DNA of 64,000 nt, from the NCBI GenBank assembly GCA_029204045.2, contig JAQNDB010000199.1:1-64000 (forward strand), read 5' to 3'. Below the pieces are notes generated by a model, which was given only the letters and a program-made list of their open reading frames with translations, did no database searches and was not told the origin of the DNA. Each line of letters starts with the position of its first letter. Within the stretch, counting starts at the first letter, position 1. The stretch comes from Tillandsia leiboldiana. Taxonomy: Eukaryota > Streptophyta > Magnoliopsida > Poales > Bromeliaceae. Below are positions 31,905 through 44,084 of the stretch, piece by piece. Made by a program: the position numbers and the translations under genes.

Positions 31905-33362
31905 TGCAGAGTACCGGGTTTTCGGATGGCGCGCCGACCGCACATGGTGGCGTGGAGTGGAGAGTTTGCCTCGGGCATGTTGAGTTGTGTTTACTGTTGA
32001 CGTTGGGTTGATTCGGATCAACGCAGAAGCTCCAGCTCGATTTGGGGTTTTTTCGGGCTTGCTACGCCAATTGAGGACCAGATTTGGACATTACTGACTT
32101 CACAGTGGAGTGCAGAAAATTCGGGAACACTTGGAATAGCTACATTCTCAGTTTACAGCGAAGTTCGGGAGGTTCCGGACTGACGCGGAGGATCCGGAGG
32201 CAAAAGTGAGTCGGAACTGACAGTTCTGGGGCCGGATTATTGGATTGAGTACCCCGACTCAACGGATGGGCTTTTTGAGGAGAAAAAGCTGTGAGCGCGT
32301 GTACTTTCGATTTACTGCTGAGTTCGGGAGGTTCCGGACGGCGGTGGAGGGCCCGAAGGCAAAAAGTGAGTTGGAGTTGGACTTTTTGGATTATTTTATT
32401 AATATAATTAATTAGTTTGCTAATTATTTGGGACCCCTCTGCTTGGTGTCAGTGAGGGATGTGGGTTTTGGAATGAGGTAAGTGAATTTATTTGGTTTTA
32501 AAATTAGGCTACTACCTACTTAATTAAAAACTTAATTAAGTTTTGTTTTAATTAGTAACCTGTAGTTTTTTTTAAGGGTGGTGTTCTTATCCACTTGCCA
32601 CCTCATCGTCACCTCCAAGCCACCACTCTCCTCTGTAGCAGAGAAGAAAGAAAAAGAGAAAGAAGGAAAAGAAAGGAAGGAGAGGAAGGAGAAGATGGAG
32701 AGGAAGATGAAGATGAGGTTTTTGGAGTTTTTCTTGGTTGTGGACTCCCCCGTGGTGGCCGTGAGGAGCGAGGGCGTGCATCGTTCTTCTTCGAGGTAGG
32801 TAGATTGAGGTGTTTTTATTTTTGAAATTTGTTGGAGCGCTTTCTTGTGCTTTTGGATTTTTAATTGGAGCAATTGGGAGCTTAATTTAATTTTTGGTTA
32901 ATTAAAATGGATTTTTGGTGCTTTGAGGAATTTTGTGAATTTTTGGAGTTAAATGTGTTTTTTTTTAAATGTATTTTTTGATTTAAATTAAATTTTTTAA
33001 AAATTTAATTTAAATTTTTTTTTATTTTTTATTTTTATTTTTTTCGCCGCGTTGCCGGCGCGCGCGCGCGCAATGGCGCACGAGCGGCCGGCGCGGCTGC
33101 TGCGCGCGCGCGTAGTGGCGCCGCGCAGCAGCCGCCAGGGTGCTGCTGTTGGCAGCACCCTGCGGCGGGCGCTGCAAGGGCGCAGTGCCGCGCGCGGCAA
33201 AGAGCTGCGCGCAGCGCCGCAGGGGCGCCGTGCGGCGCGTTTCGACGCCGCGCAGCAGCCCCTGCGCTGCGCGGCCGGCTTCCTGGGCCGCGCGGCTGCG
33301 TTTCACGCCGCTCGGCGTGCCCCGGGACAGCGGCGACGCCTCGGTTTGCGTGCCGGCGCCGT

Positions 33363-34110
33363 TTCTTCGCCGTCGGCCGCAGTTTTTCGCCGACGGTGGG
33401 CGTTTTTCACCGCCGCTTGCTGTTTTTTCGCCGTCGGCCGCAGTTTTTCGCCGACGGTGGGCGTTTTTCGCCGCCGCTTGCTGTTTTTCGCCGTCGGCCG
33501 CAGTTTTTCGCCGACGGTGGGCGTTTTTCGCCGCCGCGTGCTGTTTTTCGCCTTCGGCCGCAGTTTTTCGCCGACGGTGGCCGTTTTTCGCCGCCGCTTG
33601 CTGTTTTTCGCCGTCGGCCGCAGTTTTTCGCCGACGGTGGGCGTTTCTCGCCGCCGCGTGCTGTTTTTCGCCGTCGGCCGCTGTTTTTCGCTGACGGAGG
33701 CTGGTTTTCGCGACGCGCGCTGTCTTTCGCCGACGGAGGCTGTTTTTCGCCGACGGAGGCTGGTTTTCGCGACGCGCGCTGTTTTTCGCCGACGGGGGCT
33801 GTTTTTCGCCGACGGAGGCTGTTTTACGCCGACGGAGGCTGGTTTTCGCGACGCGCGCTGTTTTTCGCCGACGGAGGCTGTTTTTCGCGAACGGAGGCTG
33901 GTTTTCGCGACGCGCACTATTTTTCGCCGACAGAGGCTGGTTTTCGCGAAGCGCGCTGTTTTTCGCCGACGGAGGCTGTTTTTCGCCGACGGAGGCTGGT
34001 TTTTGCGACGCGCGCTATTTTTCGCCGACGGAGGCTGTTTTTCGCCGACGGAGGCCGGTTTTCGCGACGCGCGCTGTTTTTCGCCGACGGAGGTTGTTTT
34101 TCGCCGTCGG
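33363..34110. repeat. 20-bp-based higher-order repeat array, left LTR
   Basis: The first part has 60-bp units made of three 20-mers that each begin TTTTTCGCCG. The second part has 39-bp units (TTTTTCGCCGACGGAGGCTG then GTTTTCGCGACGCGCGCTG). Unit sizes divisible by three keep frames open on both strands (361 aa plus, 204 aa minus), which I regard as non-coding. Confidence 0.88.
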
Positions 34111-35416
34111 ATGCTCGGTTTTCGACCGTTTGACTGATTTTTGCGATTCCTTCTTTCTTGGCAGTTTGTAGTGCTGTTTTAGCTTCTTTCGTGGGCGGTT
34201 GAGTGGTTCTCCGCCGCGTGGGACCGCAGACTTGCTTCGGGACATCCGTTGGGGGCGCGATCTTGTGACTCCGTTTTGCGTGCGGGTTCCGGCATCGTGC
34301 TTCGTTTTGCGTATGGACCACGCAAAGGTAGGGTAATCGCGTGGAGGCCAATTGCAAGTATCTACGAGCAATTGGTGGCTTACTGAGGTGGGTTGGTTTT
34401 CTCTCCGAGTCTACGGACTTCCTTCTAATTCTATTATGATAGGATTTGCATGCTAGTTTAAGTGTTTCCTTGGAACTTTAACTAGCACCCCCGTCACATG
34501 TTGCATGTGTTCAACCAGACCAATAGTGAACTTTAACTTGGGTTAGGTTCTTTTATGCTTTAGCCATCCCACAAATTGCATTTTCTTTCCAGACATAGAG
34601 TTCCTCGCCCGGGTAGTGGGCCGAGTGGTCAGGGTATTGTGGGACGGGTGTTGCACTCGGGCTTGGGGGCCGAGTGGGGTCTGGTGGCTGGGTTAGGCAA
34701 GTGTTAGTGCTTTGGGAACCGTTTCAGATAAACGGTGGACCCGGGTTTTTAGTTTTTCGTTGTTCTTCTCGTCACCACCGTGTTGTGACCGTGGTGCACG
34801 TGTGTTATCAGGACCTTGAACCCAGAATGCTTTTGTACACTCATGATTTTAGCAAACTAGAGTTTTCCTTCCAAATTCCTAGGGGTCGCCGGAGCTTGTT
34901 CTTGTTTGATTGGGCGAAAGCGTCACCCCTGGGAGTTCGGGAAACAAACTTGTTTTCAACTGACTTTCTCAAGAACTAAAATCTATAAAAGTTGGTTTTT
35001 CTCAGTTCAAAACGGCTTTCAAAAAGAGCAATTTTATCCTCACCCTAGGGGGTTGAGTGAAAATGATATTTTATAATAAAGGCCATCTTTTTCCAAAAAT
35101 CCCTCCCTAGACCGGGGGAGTGATCTGGGTTCTAAGGGCTGGTTTCATTCTTGGGCCGAAAACCACGGGAGGCTACACCTATACCCTGTTCTTGTTTGAT
35201 TGGAGTCGTAGGTGGCAGGCTCCTGGGGTTTTCGGACTCTTTGTGGTTCTGGCCGTGGAGTATCTCCGGCCATGAGTTTAGAGCTTTGAGTGGGGTGTCG
35301 TTGTGGGAGCCGCTTGGAGTGACGGCGGTCCCAGCTGGGTAGTGCCTTCCTTTAGTGAGTTTATGTTGTGAGCTTGAGTCGTTGAGGGCTCTCCGACATA
35401 GCTGTGAGAGTGTTTG

Positions 35417-35992
35417 TGTGACACCCCCGGAATTTGGATTAGTCCTCTATATAAATGATATAATAGGACTAAATTTCTAACCCGGCTATAGCATTTTGGA
35501 TGGTAGCAAGATCCAAGAGGAACATGAGAGTTAAGCGTGCTAGAGCTAGAGTAGTTCTAGGATGGGTGACCCCCTGGGAAGTGGGGCGTCACAGTTGGTA
35601 TCAGAGCCATTCACCAGCCGGAAATGTGAGATGAGTCTCGGCTGAGCCAGGGTTATATAGCGGGTAGAGCGAGGCTTCCCGGCTAATGACCGTTGTGAGT
35701 GGAGTGCAGCTCCTCACAAGGTCGGCTAAGGCTAGCGAGATGAGTCTCACATCGCCTGGTGCTTGTGAGTGTGCTTGAGCCTGACGTGGACGTCAGGGCT
35801 TAAAGGGGGGAAGAATGTGACACCCCCGGAATTTGGATTAGTCCTCTATATAAATGATATAATAGGACTAAATCTCTAACCCGGCTATAGCATTTTGGAT
35901 GGTAGCAAGATCCAAGAGGAACATGAGAGTTAAGCGTGCTAGAGCTAGAGTAGTTCTAGGATGGGTGACCCCCTGGGAAGTGGGGCGTCACA
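35417..35992 (+). mobile_element. Cassandra-type TRIM, copy 2
   Basis: Total 576 bp: LTRs 35417-35593 and 35816-35992 (177 bp, one difference seen). The primer site TGGTATCAGAGCC is at 35596-35608 and the polypurine tract TAAAGGGGGGAAGAA at 35801-35815. The duplication GTTTG (35412-35416 and 35993-35997) is perfect. 5S rRNA-like promoter stretches are at 35529-35581 and 35928-35980. It is non-coding and would need proteins from another element. Confidence 0.92.
35529..35581 (+). promoter_or_regulatory. 5S rRNA-like Pol III promoter in TRIM copy 2
   Basis: GTTAAGCGTGCT, GAGTAGTTCTAGGATGGGTG and CCCTGGGAAG follow the order of the 5S internal control region. The start of a true 5S gene is missing. 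The second LTR repeats it at 35928-35980. Confidence 0.82.
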
Positions 35993-37086
35993 GTTTGGGC
36001 TATTCATATTTGAGTCGAGGTTCTTTTCCGACTGAGTTGTGCTTTTGAGCCCGTGTGACCGATCTGTTTGATCGTGGATTATAGCCTGCTGAGCCTGGCA
36101 TATCATGGCAGTTATGAGATACTTGTGTTACTTGAGTTCGTTGGGGTCGCTCACCTCGAGCTACGCCCCGGGTGCGATGATGATACCGAGCCTGACGAGG
36201 CTGCGATGATGCGACTAGTTGATACACTAGAGTTCGCTTGAGATCTCTGATAGTCCGTGTGGGACACCCTACGTAAGACCAAGTCCTGTTTGGGCGTAGT
36301 GGCAGTAGGTGAGCGCAGGTTTGTTTGACTGGTCCAAAGTGGGACAGTCATTGAGATTGGGTGACATTGAGAGAGTGATGGCATAGCATGTGTCATAGTA
36401 GAGCTTTTCTTGAGTATAGTACTGGTGACATATTGTCAGTAGAGAGTGGATGCATACCATCATCTATGTTTTTCCCGATTGAGCATAGTAGATAGAGGCA
36501 TGATAGCTGTAGATACTTTTCCAGCTTACCTTTCATTTATCATAGTCTTTTCTGTTATCTTATGCCTCTAGTAGACTTAGTGGGCAAACCGTGGTTCTTG
36601 GAGACGGTACCCACTGAGAACTACTGTAGGATGTAGTTCTCACACCCTCTGTCGGTGACAGGTTGCTGAGGCTTTTCTTCCGTTCCTGCCCGAGCTGGCT
36701 TGACGGACCGAGGACAGGGAGTCGCAAGATAGTTCCCTACCAGCATTGTTTCTTTAGAGTGAGGCAGATGTACCATCCCGGACTGTGGGAGTGTGATTAT
36801 GTATTGTTATATTTCTAGTTTTTAGTTATCTTCCCCTGTTGGATTTGTAGATGTTGTATAGGTGGATTTCTATTTGTATCACCTTGTATTTGGGGGAGAT
36901 GGACTTGTTTTTACTTTCAGCTTTTAGTAGTGAGATTTTATATTACAGCTTTCTTATCCGCTCTGATATCTGTGTAGCTGTAGTTCTATCTTTTGCAGGT
37001 TAGACGCTTCGTCTGTACGGCAGTTTCCGTACAGATGGCGGATCTGTTAGCAAGCCCGGGTCGCAGTTTGACCCCGGGGCGTGACA

Positions 37087-37382
37087 GATTAGAGTGGTAT
37101 CAGAGCCTAGGTTGTAGGTCGTGGTGGACTTAGAAACCCTAGGCTTGTGGTTGGACATTAGGATGACTACGTGAGAGTCGTGACTTTTAGCGAGAGTCTA
37201 GATTGAGTTTTTACCTCTCCCTATGGTGGGGATGAGTGATTTGACGTGTTATTCTCTCAAAGTGATTATGTTGGCTGCAGACAACATAATACTTTAGGAA
37301 GGATAACAAGTTATAGACTCTCGCTGGATTGGGTCGTATGGTTGTTATGTCCTGACGTTTGTATTTGATGCAGTTATCTCCA
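37087..37382 (+). other. G4 leader with primer-binding site
   Basis: TGGTATCAGAGCC (37095-37107) matches initiator tRNA-Met. An acceptor-like TTTGATGCAG ends at 37373, 9 bases before the gag ATG, at the same spacing as in G1 and G6. Confidence 0.8.
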
Positions 37383-38600
37383 ATGTCGCCGAGACGTCGT
37401 GCAACGACGTGAGGGCGTTCGACCTTGGATGAGGAGCCCGAGGAGCAGGGGGCTGAGCATACTGAACAGGAAGAGACAGTCAAGCGCCGGGAGGAAAAAT
37501 TGGAACGTATGTTGAGGTTGTTTGAGCAGAGGACATCTTCAGCAGCGCCCCCAGCAGCGACTTCGTCGACCTCGTCACAGATCGCTCCATTGACAGAGGC
37601 AGAGCAGAGGGAGCTCACCGACAAGCTAGCCTTTTTTTCAACCAGTTTCATCCCCCGCGGTTTTCAGGGTAGAGTTCAGAGCCGTGGGATGTTGAGAACT
37701 GGATCGCGGCAATGGAGAAACTTTTTGAGAACCTCTTCATCAAGGAAGAACATCAGGTACATTATGGGGCGCACTACTTGGAAAAGGACGCCGAGTTTTG
37801 GTGGCGTCGAGTTCGCCCAGTTGGACCACCGGGAGTTCAGTTGTTGACATGGCCGGAGTTTCGAGCTTTGCTACGCGGAGCCTATTTTCCCGACAGTGCG
37901 AAGCAGAAGCTAGAAGGGGATCTTCGACGATTGCAGCAAGGTGATCGACCACTTCAGGAGTACATTCGGGAGTTCCAGAAGTTGCTGAACAGTGTGCCAC
38001 ATGTTGCCCCTGATGAGGCTCAGAGGGTGGATTTGTTTGAGGGAGGACTGCACCAGGATAATTATCACCTTGTTCATTCGCATCGGTCACCGACCTTGGA
38101 TGCGGCTATAGAGCGTGCTCGGTGGGTTTCCCGAGACACAGCAGGTATGTCAGAGAGGGACGGAGCGCCAGGGGCCAACTCCGGGGTTAGGCATCCAGTG
38201 CCACCTGATTTTGGACAGCCGAGTAGCTCGAGACCCCCGGGGCCGCCACAATCCCAGTCTGGGGGTCGTGGATTTCAGAGGAGACGGAGATCAGGAGGTC
38301 CCCCACGGCCGAGGCACCAGCAGCAGTATCAGTATGAGTGTGTTATTTGCGGTGGGCCGCATGCAGTGTAGTAGTGTGACCATAGGCAGGGGCGATGCTT
38401 TTGTGTGGACAGACTGGACATTTTCAGGCAGCATGCCCTCGAGTAGTACTTACGGTAATGCCGCTTGCGACAACACCCCCACTACCTCTCCCGGAAGAAG
38501 GAGCTCCTCCGACTTACCGCCAGCCAGATGAGGCCACGACGTCGAGACAGCCAGGGCGACGACCACCCACATCGAGAGGATGAGTAGGGCTGCCCGATTG
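37383..38600 (+). pseudogene. gag: G4 gag pseudogene
   Basis: ATG 37383 opens MSPRRRATT and then meets TGA at codon 10. Further frames carry the coiled coil (37425 onward), the gag domain (EDAEFWWRRVRPVGPPGVQL, 37712-38371) and, after another shift, the zinc knuckle C-G-Q-T-G-H-F-Q-A-A-C (38395 onward). A stop near 38369 replaces the residue after HAV. It once encoded a Gag of the same type as G6 but is clearly inactive. Confidence 0.85.
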
Positions 38601-39011
38601 GTGGGCGCCAGGATGGTGGATTGCATGGTACCTGGTATGACTTCTTCTCCCAGTTGTTGAGCTTAGAGTTTTTACACCCCTGCATGGTTGAGTTGGTAGA
38701 TTGTAGTTTTTGGGTTGCAGCAACAGCGGGGACAGCTTCAACACCTCTCTCCTTGTTTTCTCGTCTTGACGCCGAAATTGGCGAACGGGACGGAAATTTC
38801 AAAGGGCTACTCCAGAAATGGAGACGATGCTGGAACCTGTTCTTGTTTGATTGGGGTGAAGGCATCGGTCTTTTGGAATTCTCGGACTTTTCGCTATTTC
38901 GGCTGTTTTCCAAATAGAGAGTTGGGGTTGATGATGTTCCTGATGCAGGGCTTCTTGTGGTAGGTGGTGCGTTTTGGTTTCGGGGACGAAACCTTTTGAA
39001 GGAGGGGAGAG
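38601..39011 (+). other. G4 3' interior tail with polypurine tract
   Basis: No coding sequence is seen. The 18-nt motif is at 38837-38854, bracketed by CGATGC and GCATCG. The polypurine tract (GAAGGAGGGGAGAG) ends at 39011. Confidence 0.75.
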
Positions 39012-42000
39012 TGTAGAGTACCGGGTTTTCGGATGGCGCGCCGACCGCACATGGTGGCGTGGAGTGGGGAGTTTGCCTCGGGCATGTTGAGTTGTGTTTA
39101 CTGTTGATGTCGGGTTGATTCGGATCAATGCAGAAGCTCCAGCTCGATTTGGGGTTTTTTCGGGCTTGCTACGCCAATTGAGGACCAGATTTGGACATTA
39201 CTGACTTCACAGTGGAGTGCAGAAAATTCGGGAACACTTGGAACAGCTACATTCTCAGTTTACAGTGAAGTTCGGGAGGTTCCGGACTGACGCGGAGGAT
39301 CCGGAGGCAAAAGTGAGTCGGAACTGACAGTTCTGGGGCCGGATTATTGGATTGAGTACCCCGACTCAACGGATGGGCTTTTTGAGGAGAAAAAGCTATG
39401 AGCGCGTGTACTTTCGATTTACAGCGGAGTTCGGGAGGTTCCGGACGGCGGCGGAGGGCCCGAAGGTAAAAAGTGAGTTGGAGTTGGGCTTTTTGGATTA
39501 TTTTATTAATATAATTAATTAGTTTGCTAATTATTTGGGACCCCTCTGCTTGGTGTCAGTGAGGGATGTGGGTTTTGGAATGAGGTAAGTGAATTTATTT
39601 GGTTTTAAAATTAGGCTACTACCTACTTAATTAAAAACTTAATTAAGTTTTGTTTTAATTAGTAACCTGTAGTTTTTTTTAAGGGTGGTGTTCTTATCCA
39701 CTTGCCACCTCATCGTCACCTCCAAGCCACCACTCTCCTCTGTAGCAGAGAAGAAAGAAAAAGAGAAAGAAGGAAAAGAAAGGAAGGAGAGGAAGGAGAA
39801 GATGGAGAGGAAGATGAAGATGAGGTTTTTGGAGTTTTTCTTGGTTGTGGACTCCCCCGTGGTGGCCGTGAGGAGCGAGGGCGTGCATCGTTCTTCTTCG
39901 AGGTAGGTAGATTGAGGTGTTTTTATTTTTGAAATTTGTTGGAGAGCTTTCTTGAGCTTTTGGATTTTTAATTGGAGCAATTGGCAGCTTAATTTAATTT
40001 TTGGTTAATTAAAATGGATTTTTGGTGCTTTGAGGAATTTTGGGAATTTTTGGAGTTAAATGGGTTTTTTTATAAATGTATTTTTGGATTTAAATTAAAT
40101 TTTTTTAAAATTTAATTTAAAAATTTTTTTTTATTTTTTTTTAAATTTTTTCGCCGCGTTGGCGGCGCGCGCAATGGCGCACGCGCGGCCGGCGCGGCTG
40201 CTGCGCGCGCGCGTAGTGGCGCCGCGCAGCAGCAGCCAGGGTGCCGCTGTTGGCAGCACCCTGCGGCGGGCGCTGCAGGGGCGCAGTGCCGCGCGCAGCA
40301 AAGAGCTGCGCGGAGCGCCGCAGGGGCGCCGTGCGGCGCGTTTCGGCGCCGCGCAGCAGCCCCTGCGCTGCGCGGCCGGGCGTCGCGCCGCGCGGCCGGC
40401 CTCCTGGGCCGCGCGGCTGTGTTTCACGCCGCTCGGCGTGCCCCGGGACAGCGGCGACGCCTCGATTTGCGTGGCGGCGCCGTTTCTTCGCCGTCGGCCG
40501 CAGTTTTTCACCGACGGTCGGCGTTTTTCGCCGCCGCTTGCTGTTTTTCGCCGTCGGCCGCAGTTTTTCGCCGACGGTGGGCGTTTTTCGCCGCCGCTTG
40601 CTGTTTTTCGCCGTCGGCCGCAGTTTTTCGCCGACGGTGGGCGTTTTTCGCCGCCGCGTGCTGTTTTTCGCCGTCGGCCGTAGTTTTTCGCCGACGGTGG
40701 GCGTTTTTTCGCCGCCGCTTGCTGTTTTTCGCCGTCGGCCGCAGTTTTTCGCCGACGGTGGGCGTTTTTCGCCGCCGCGTGCTGTTTTTCGCCGTCGGCC
40801 GCAGTTTTTCGCCGACGGTGGGCATTTTTCGCCGCCGCGTGCTGTTTTTCGCCGTCGGCCGCTGTTTTTCGCCGACGGAGGCTTTTTTTCGCCGACGGAG
40901 GCTGGTTTTCGCGACGCGCGCTGTTTTTCGCCGACGGAGGCTGGTTTTCGCGACGCGCGCTGTCTTTCGCCGACGGAGGCTGTTTTTCGCCGACGGAGGC
41001 TGGTTTTCACGACGCGCGCTGTTTTTCGCCGACGGAGGCTGTTTTTCGCCGACGGAGGCTGTTTTACGCCGACGGAGGCTGGTTTTCGCGACGCGCGCTG
41101 TTTTTCGTCGACGGAGGCTGTTTTTCGCCGACGGAGGCTGGTTTTCGCGACGCGCACTGTTTTTCGCCAACGGAGGCTGGTTTTCGCGACGCGGGCTATT
41201 TTTCGCCGACGGAGGCTGGTTTTCGCGACGCGCGCTGTTTTTCGCCGACGGAGGCTGTTTTTCGCCGATGGAGGCTGTTTTACGCCGACGGAGGCTGGTT
41301 TTCGCGACGCGCGCTGGTTTTCGCCGACGGAGGCTGTTTTTCGCCGTCGGATGCTCGGTTTTCGACCGTTTGACTGATTTTTGCGATTCCTTCTTTCTTG
41401 GCAGTTTGTAGTGCTGTTTTAGCTTCTTTCGTGGGCGGTTGAGTGGTTCTCCGCCGCGTGGGACCGCGGACTTGCTTCGGGACATCCGTTGGGGGCGCGA
41501 TCTTGTGACTCCGTTTTGCGTGCGGGTTCCGGCATCGTGCTTCGTTTTGCGTATGGACCACGCGAAGGTAGGGTAATCGCGTGGAGGCCAATTGCAAGTG
41601 TCTACGAGCAATTGGTGGCTTACTGAGGTGGGTTGGTTTTCTCTCCGAGTCTACGGACTTCCTTCTAATTCTATTATGATAGGATTTGCATGCTAGTTTA
41701 AGTGTTTCCTTGGAACTTTAACTAGCACCCCCGTCACATGTTGCATGTGTTCAACCAGACCAATAGTGAACTTTAACTTGGGTTAGGTTCTTTTATGCTA
41801 TAGCCTTCCCACAAATTGCATTTTCTTTCCAGACATAGAGTTCCTCGCCCGGGTAGTGGGCCGAGTGGTCAGGGTATTGTGGGACGGGTGTTGCACTCGG
41901 GCTTGGGGGCCGAGTGGGGTCTGGTGGCTGTGTTAGGCCAGTGTTAGTGCTTTGGGAACCGTTTCAGATAAACGGTGGACCCGGGTTTTTAGTTTTTCGT

Positions 42001-42047
42001 TGTTCTTCTCGTCACCACCGTGTTGTGACCGTGGTGCACGTGTGTTA
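39012..42047 (+). repeat. G4 right LTR, left part
   Basis: It starts TGTAGAGTACCGGG and closely follows 31905-34807. The GC-rich array (40485-41360) is about 110 bp longer than in the left LTR. The segment ends with TGTTA (42043-42047), the left target duplication of C3. Confidence 0.88.
40485..41360. repeat. 20-bp-based higher-order repeat array, right LTR
   Basis: It has the same two-part structure as 33363-34110 but more units and a different unit order. Open frames of up to 378 aa (40241-41377, plus) and 367 aa (41611-40508, minus) run through it and are by-products of unit length. Confidence 0.88.
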
Positions 42048-43338
42048 TGTTGGGTTATATGTAATAAGGATCTAAATAGGAAAAAAAATACCTAGAGGGG
42101 GGTGAATAGGTGTAAACGTATAAACACTCAAAAATCGTTGCGATAAAAACCCAATGCGGAAATAAAAATAATACGCAAGATTTTTACGTGGAAAACTCCA
42201 TCACCGGAGTAAAAAACCACGGGACCGATAACACGGCAGAAATCCACTAGAATTAAAACACGTACAAGGTGATTTACCGTACACACTTACGACTCAACCT
42301 TTTCCATACGCTCCTAGAGGATCTTCTCCGCTCGCTCCACGACGCTTCTCGAATCCACGATCTGCGCCCCAACGCCGAATCCACGGCGTCCAATGTCGAA
42401 TCCACGAGGTCCGACCGAATCCACGGTCTTCACCCAATAGCACCCTTCGAATCCACGAACGTGCCTCGCTCCGAATCCACAAGAGCGGTTGAACCTTGAA
42501 TCCACAAGGACACGCGAATCCACGCGCCGATTTTTGGGGTAAATCGTTGTTTTTGGTGGTGATGATCCGCCGAATACTTAGATCAAAGATAGATCGGAAA
42601 TACCATCTAAGTATTCATTAGTTTGATTCAACTCAAGATGTGAGTATGAAAACCTAGAATCAAACTAATCAATATAGATGAAGAAACATAGAGTATTCTC
42701 TAATGATTTCCTTTCTTCTCTATATGTGGATCTAGAGCCGTAAAAGATAATATATGAAAATGACGGCTATGTGGATTATTTGGATTAGCCCTAGAAAAAG
42801 AGTCATAGGGTCTATTTATAGGTTAGAAACATTTGGAAGGAGATAAGAATCAAAAACCTAACATTTCTGGAATTTTGACGGACGGCGATCCGGATCGGAT
42901 TTGGGCGATCCGGATTGCAGTAGCAAAAAAAAAGACGGTTTCCAGACAATCACACGTTCGGGATCCGGATCGGATTGTCTGATCCGGATCGTTCATACAA
43001 TTCAGAAAACTCAACGTTCGGGATCCGGATCGTGAGATGCTGCGATCCGGATTGAAGTATTGTATGAAACAACAACCTTCGGGATCCGGATCGCTGGCTA
43101 TGATCCGGATCCTGAACTTGTCCGAACACCAGTTTTTGATAATTAAGCAATTAAAAACTCTTCCAGGTGTTTCTACACTACAAGAAGTATTCGGATCACC
43201 AATAATCTTTAGTTAAACATACCTGATCCTTTTGAATTCTTCTTTCTTGAGATTGAGGTAAATGATCCAACTTTCTTTATCTTCAATCTTCAAGACTTAA
43301 ACCTTTCACGAAACTATGCCAACTTAAATTCCGTAACA
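42048..43338 (-). repeat. C3 3' LTR
   Basis: 1291 bp. On the minus strand: palindrome block 43114-42886, TATA box 42820-42813, hairpin array 42528-42347. One hairpin stem carries a G-to-A change (plus strand) relative to the 5' LTR. Confidence 0.95.
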
Positions 43339-44084
43339 ATCTCCCCCTTTGGCGGTTTCGTGACAAAACACAGATCCACTCAAGAAAATTTAAAAAGATA
43401 TTTTTGTTGCTATCACCATACAACAAAAATTTACAATGGAGATCCAAAAATTTAAAACATGAGATAAACTCCTAAAACAGACTCTAGACTTAGACATCTG
43501 TACTCTCTGCACAAAAAAAATCATTCTTGACAAAAAGAGATCGTTAGATACCTCAAGAATATTTAACATTCAAAACCTAGTACAGAGATAGAGTTTATCT
43601 GATCATCATGACATTTGAGAATTCAGATATGTAAGAGAATCATAGTCAAAAACCAACATATCTTCTTATGCAATCAAAAACCAAATGTCATGTTAGTGAA
43701 CATCAACTTGTTAGTTATATTACATGCCCAAATAGTTAGTCGAATAGTTAGTCGAGGCATGCATTCAAACAATTGAAAACCAAAAGTTGAAGTTCTACTT
43801 ACCTTTCAAGTTGAGGTTATACTTACCTCGATGTTCACACATTCACATCATCATTGTTCAAGTTCATTGTTCAAGTTCCCTTGATGTTCACTTACCTTGA
43901 TGTTCACATCACATCATTGTTCAAGTTCTCTCTAAACTCTCTCCCCCTTTTTGTCACAAACAAAGCCAAAATCACAAAAATTAAGGAGAGTTAAATAGAA
44001 CAAAATAAAGAAACTCCTGAGAACTAAATAAGAACAAAAACTTAAAAACCTGCAAAAGAAAGATTAGAGAAAAGAAGAAAAACT
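43339..44084 (-). other. C3 3' non-coding end with two polypurine tracts
   Basis: The terminal tract AAAGGGGGAGAT lies at 43350-43339, directly before the 3' LTR. A second tract, GACAAAAAGGGGGAGAG, lies at about 43954-43937. Short direct repeats (TTGTTCAAGTTC, CTTGATGTTCAC) are at 43850-43930. No coding sequence is seen. Confidence 0.8.

Larger units (their letters stand above)
31905..37086 (+). repeat. G4 left LTR
   Basis: It begins TGCAGAGTACCGGG, whereas the right LTR has TGTAGAG, and it ends GGGGCGTGACA. It contains a purine tract (32640-32720), a donor-like GAG|GTAGGT (GT at 32796), a GC-rich part with the 20-bp higher-order repeats (33363-34110), the 18-nt motif at 34897 and 35186, and TRIM copy 2 at 35417-35992. 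Position 34803-34807 (TGTTA) is the unoccupied counterpart of the C3 insertion site. Confidence 0.85.

Noticed and set aside
33052..34137. Open frame of 361 residues (plus) with FADGG and FSPTEA repeats
   Set aside because: It is a by-product of 60-bp and 39-bp units; both strands and several frames are open, and length differs between the two LTRs of one element.
35529..35581. 5S rRNA gene
   Set aside because: Only the 3' half of a 5S sequence is present, twice, inside flanking LTRs with a primer site and polypurine tract. This is the Cassandra arrangement.
40241..41611. Open frames of 378, 338 and 367 residues on both strands
   Set aside because: Same repeat array in the other LTR. Overlapping frames on both strands argue against coding.
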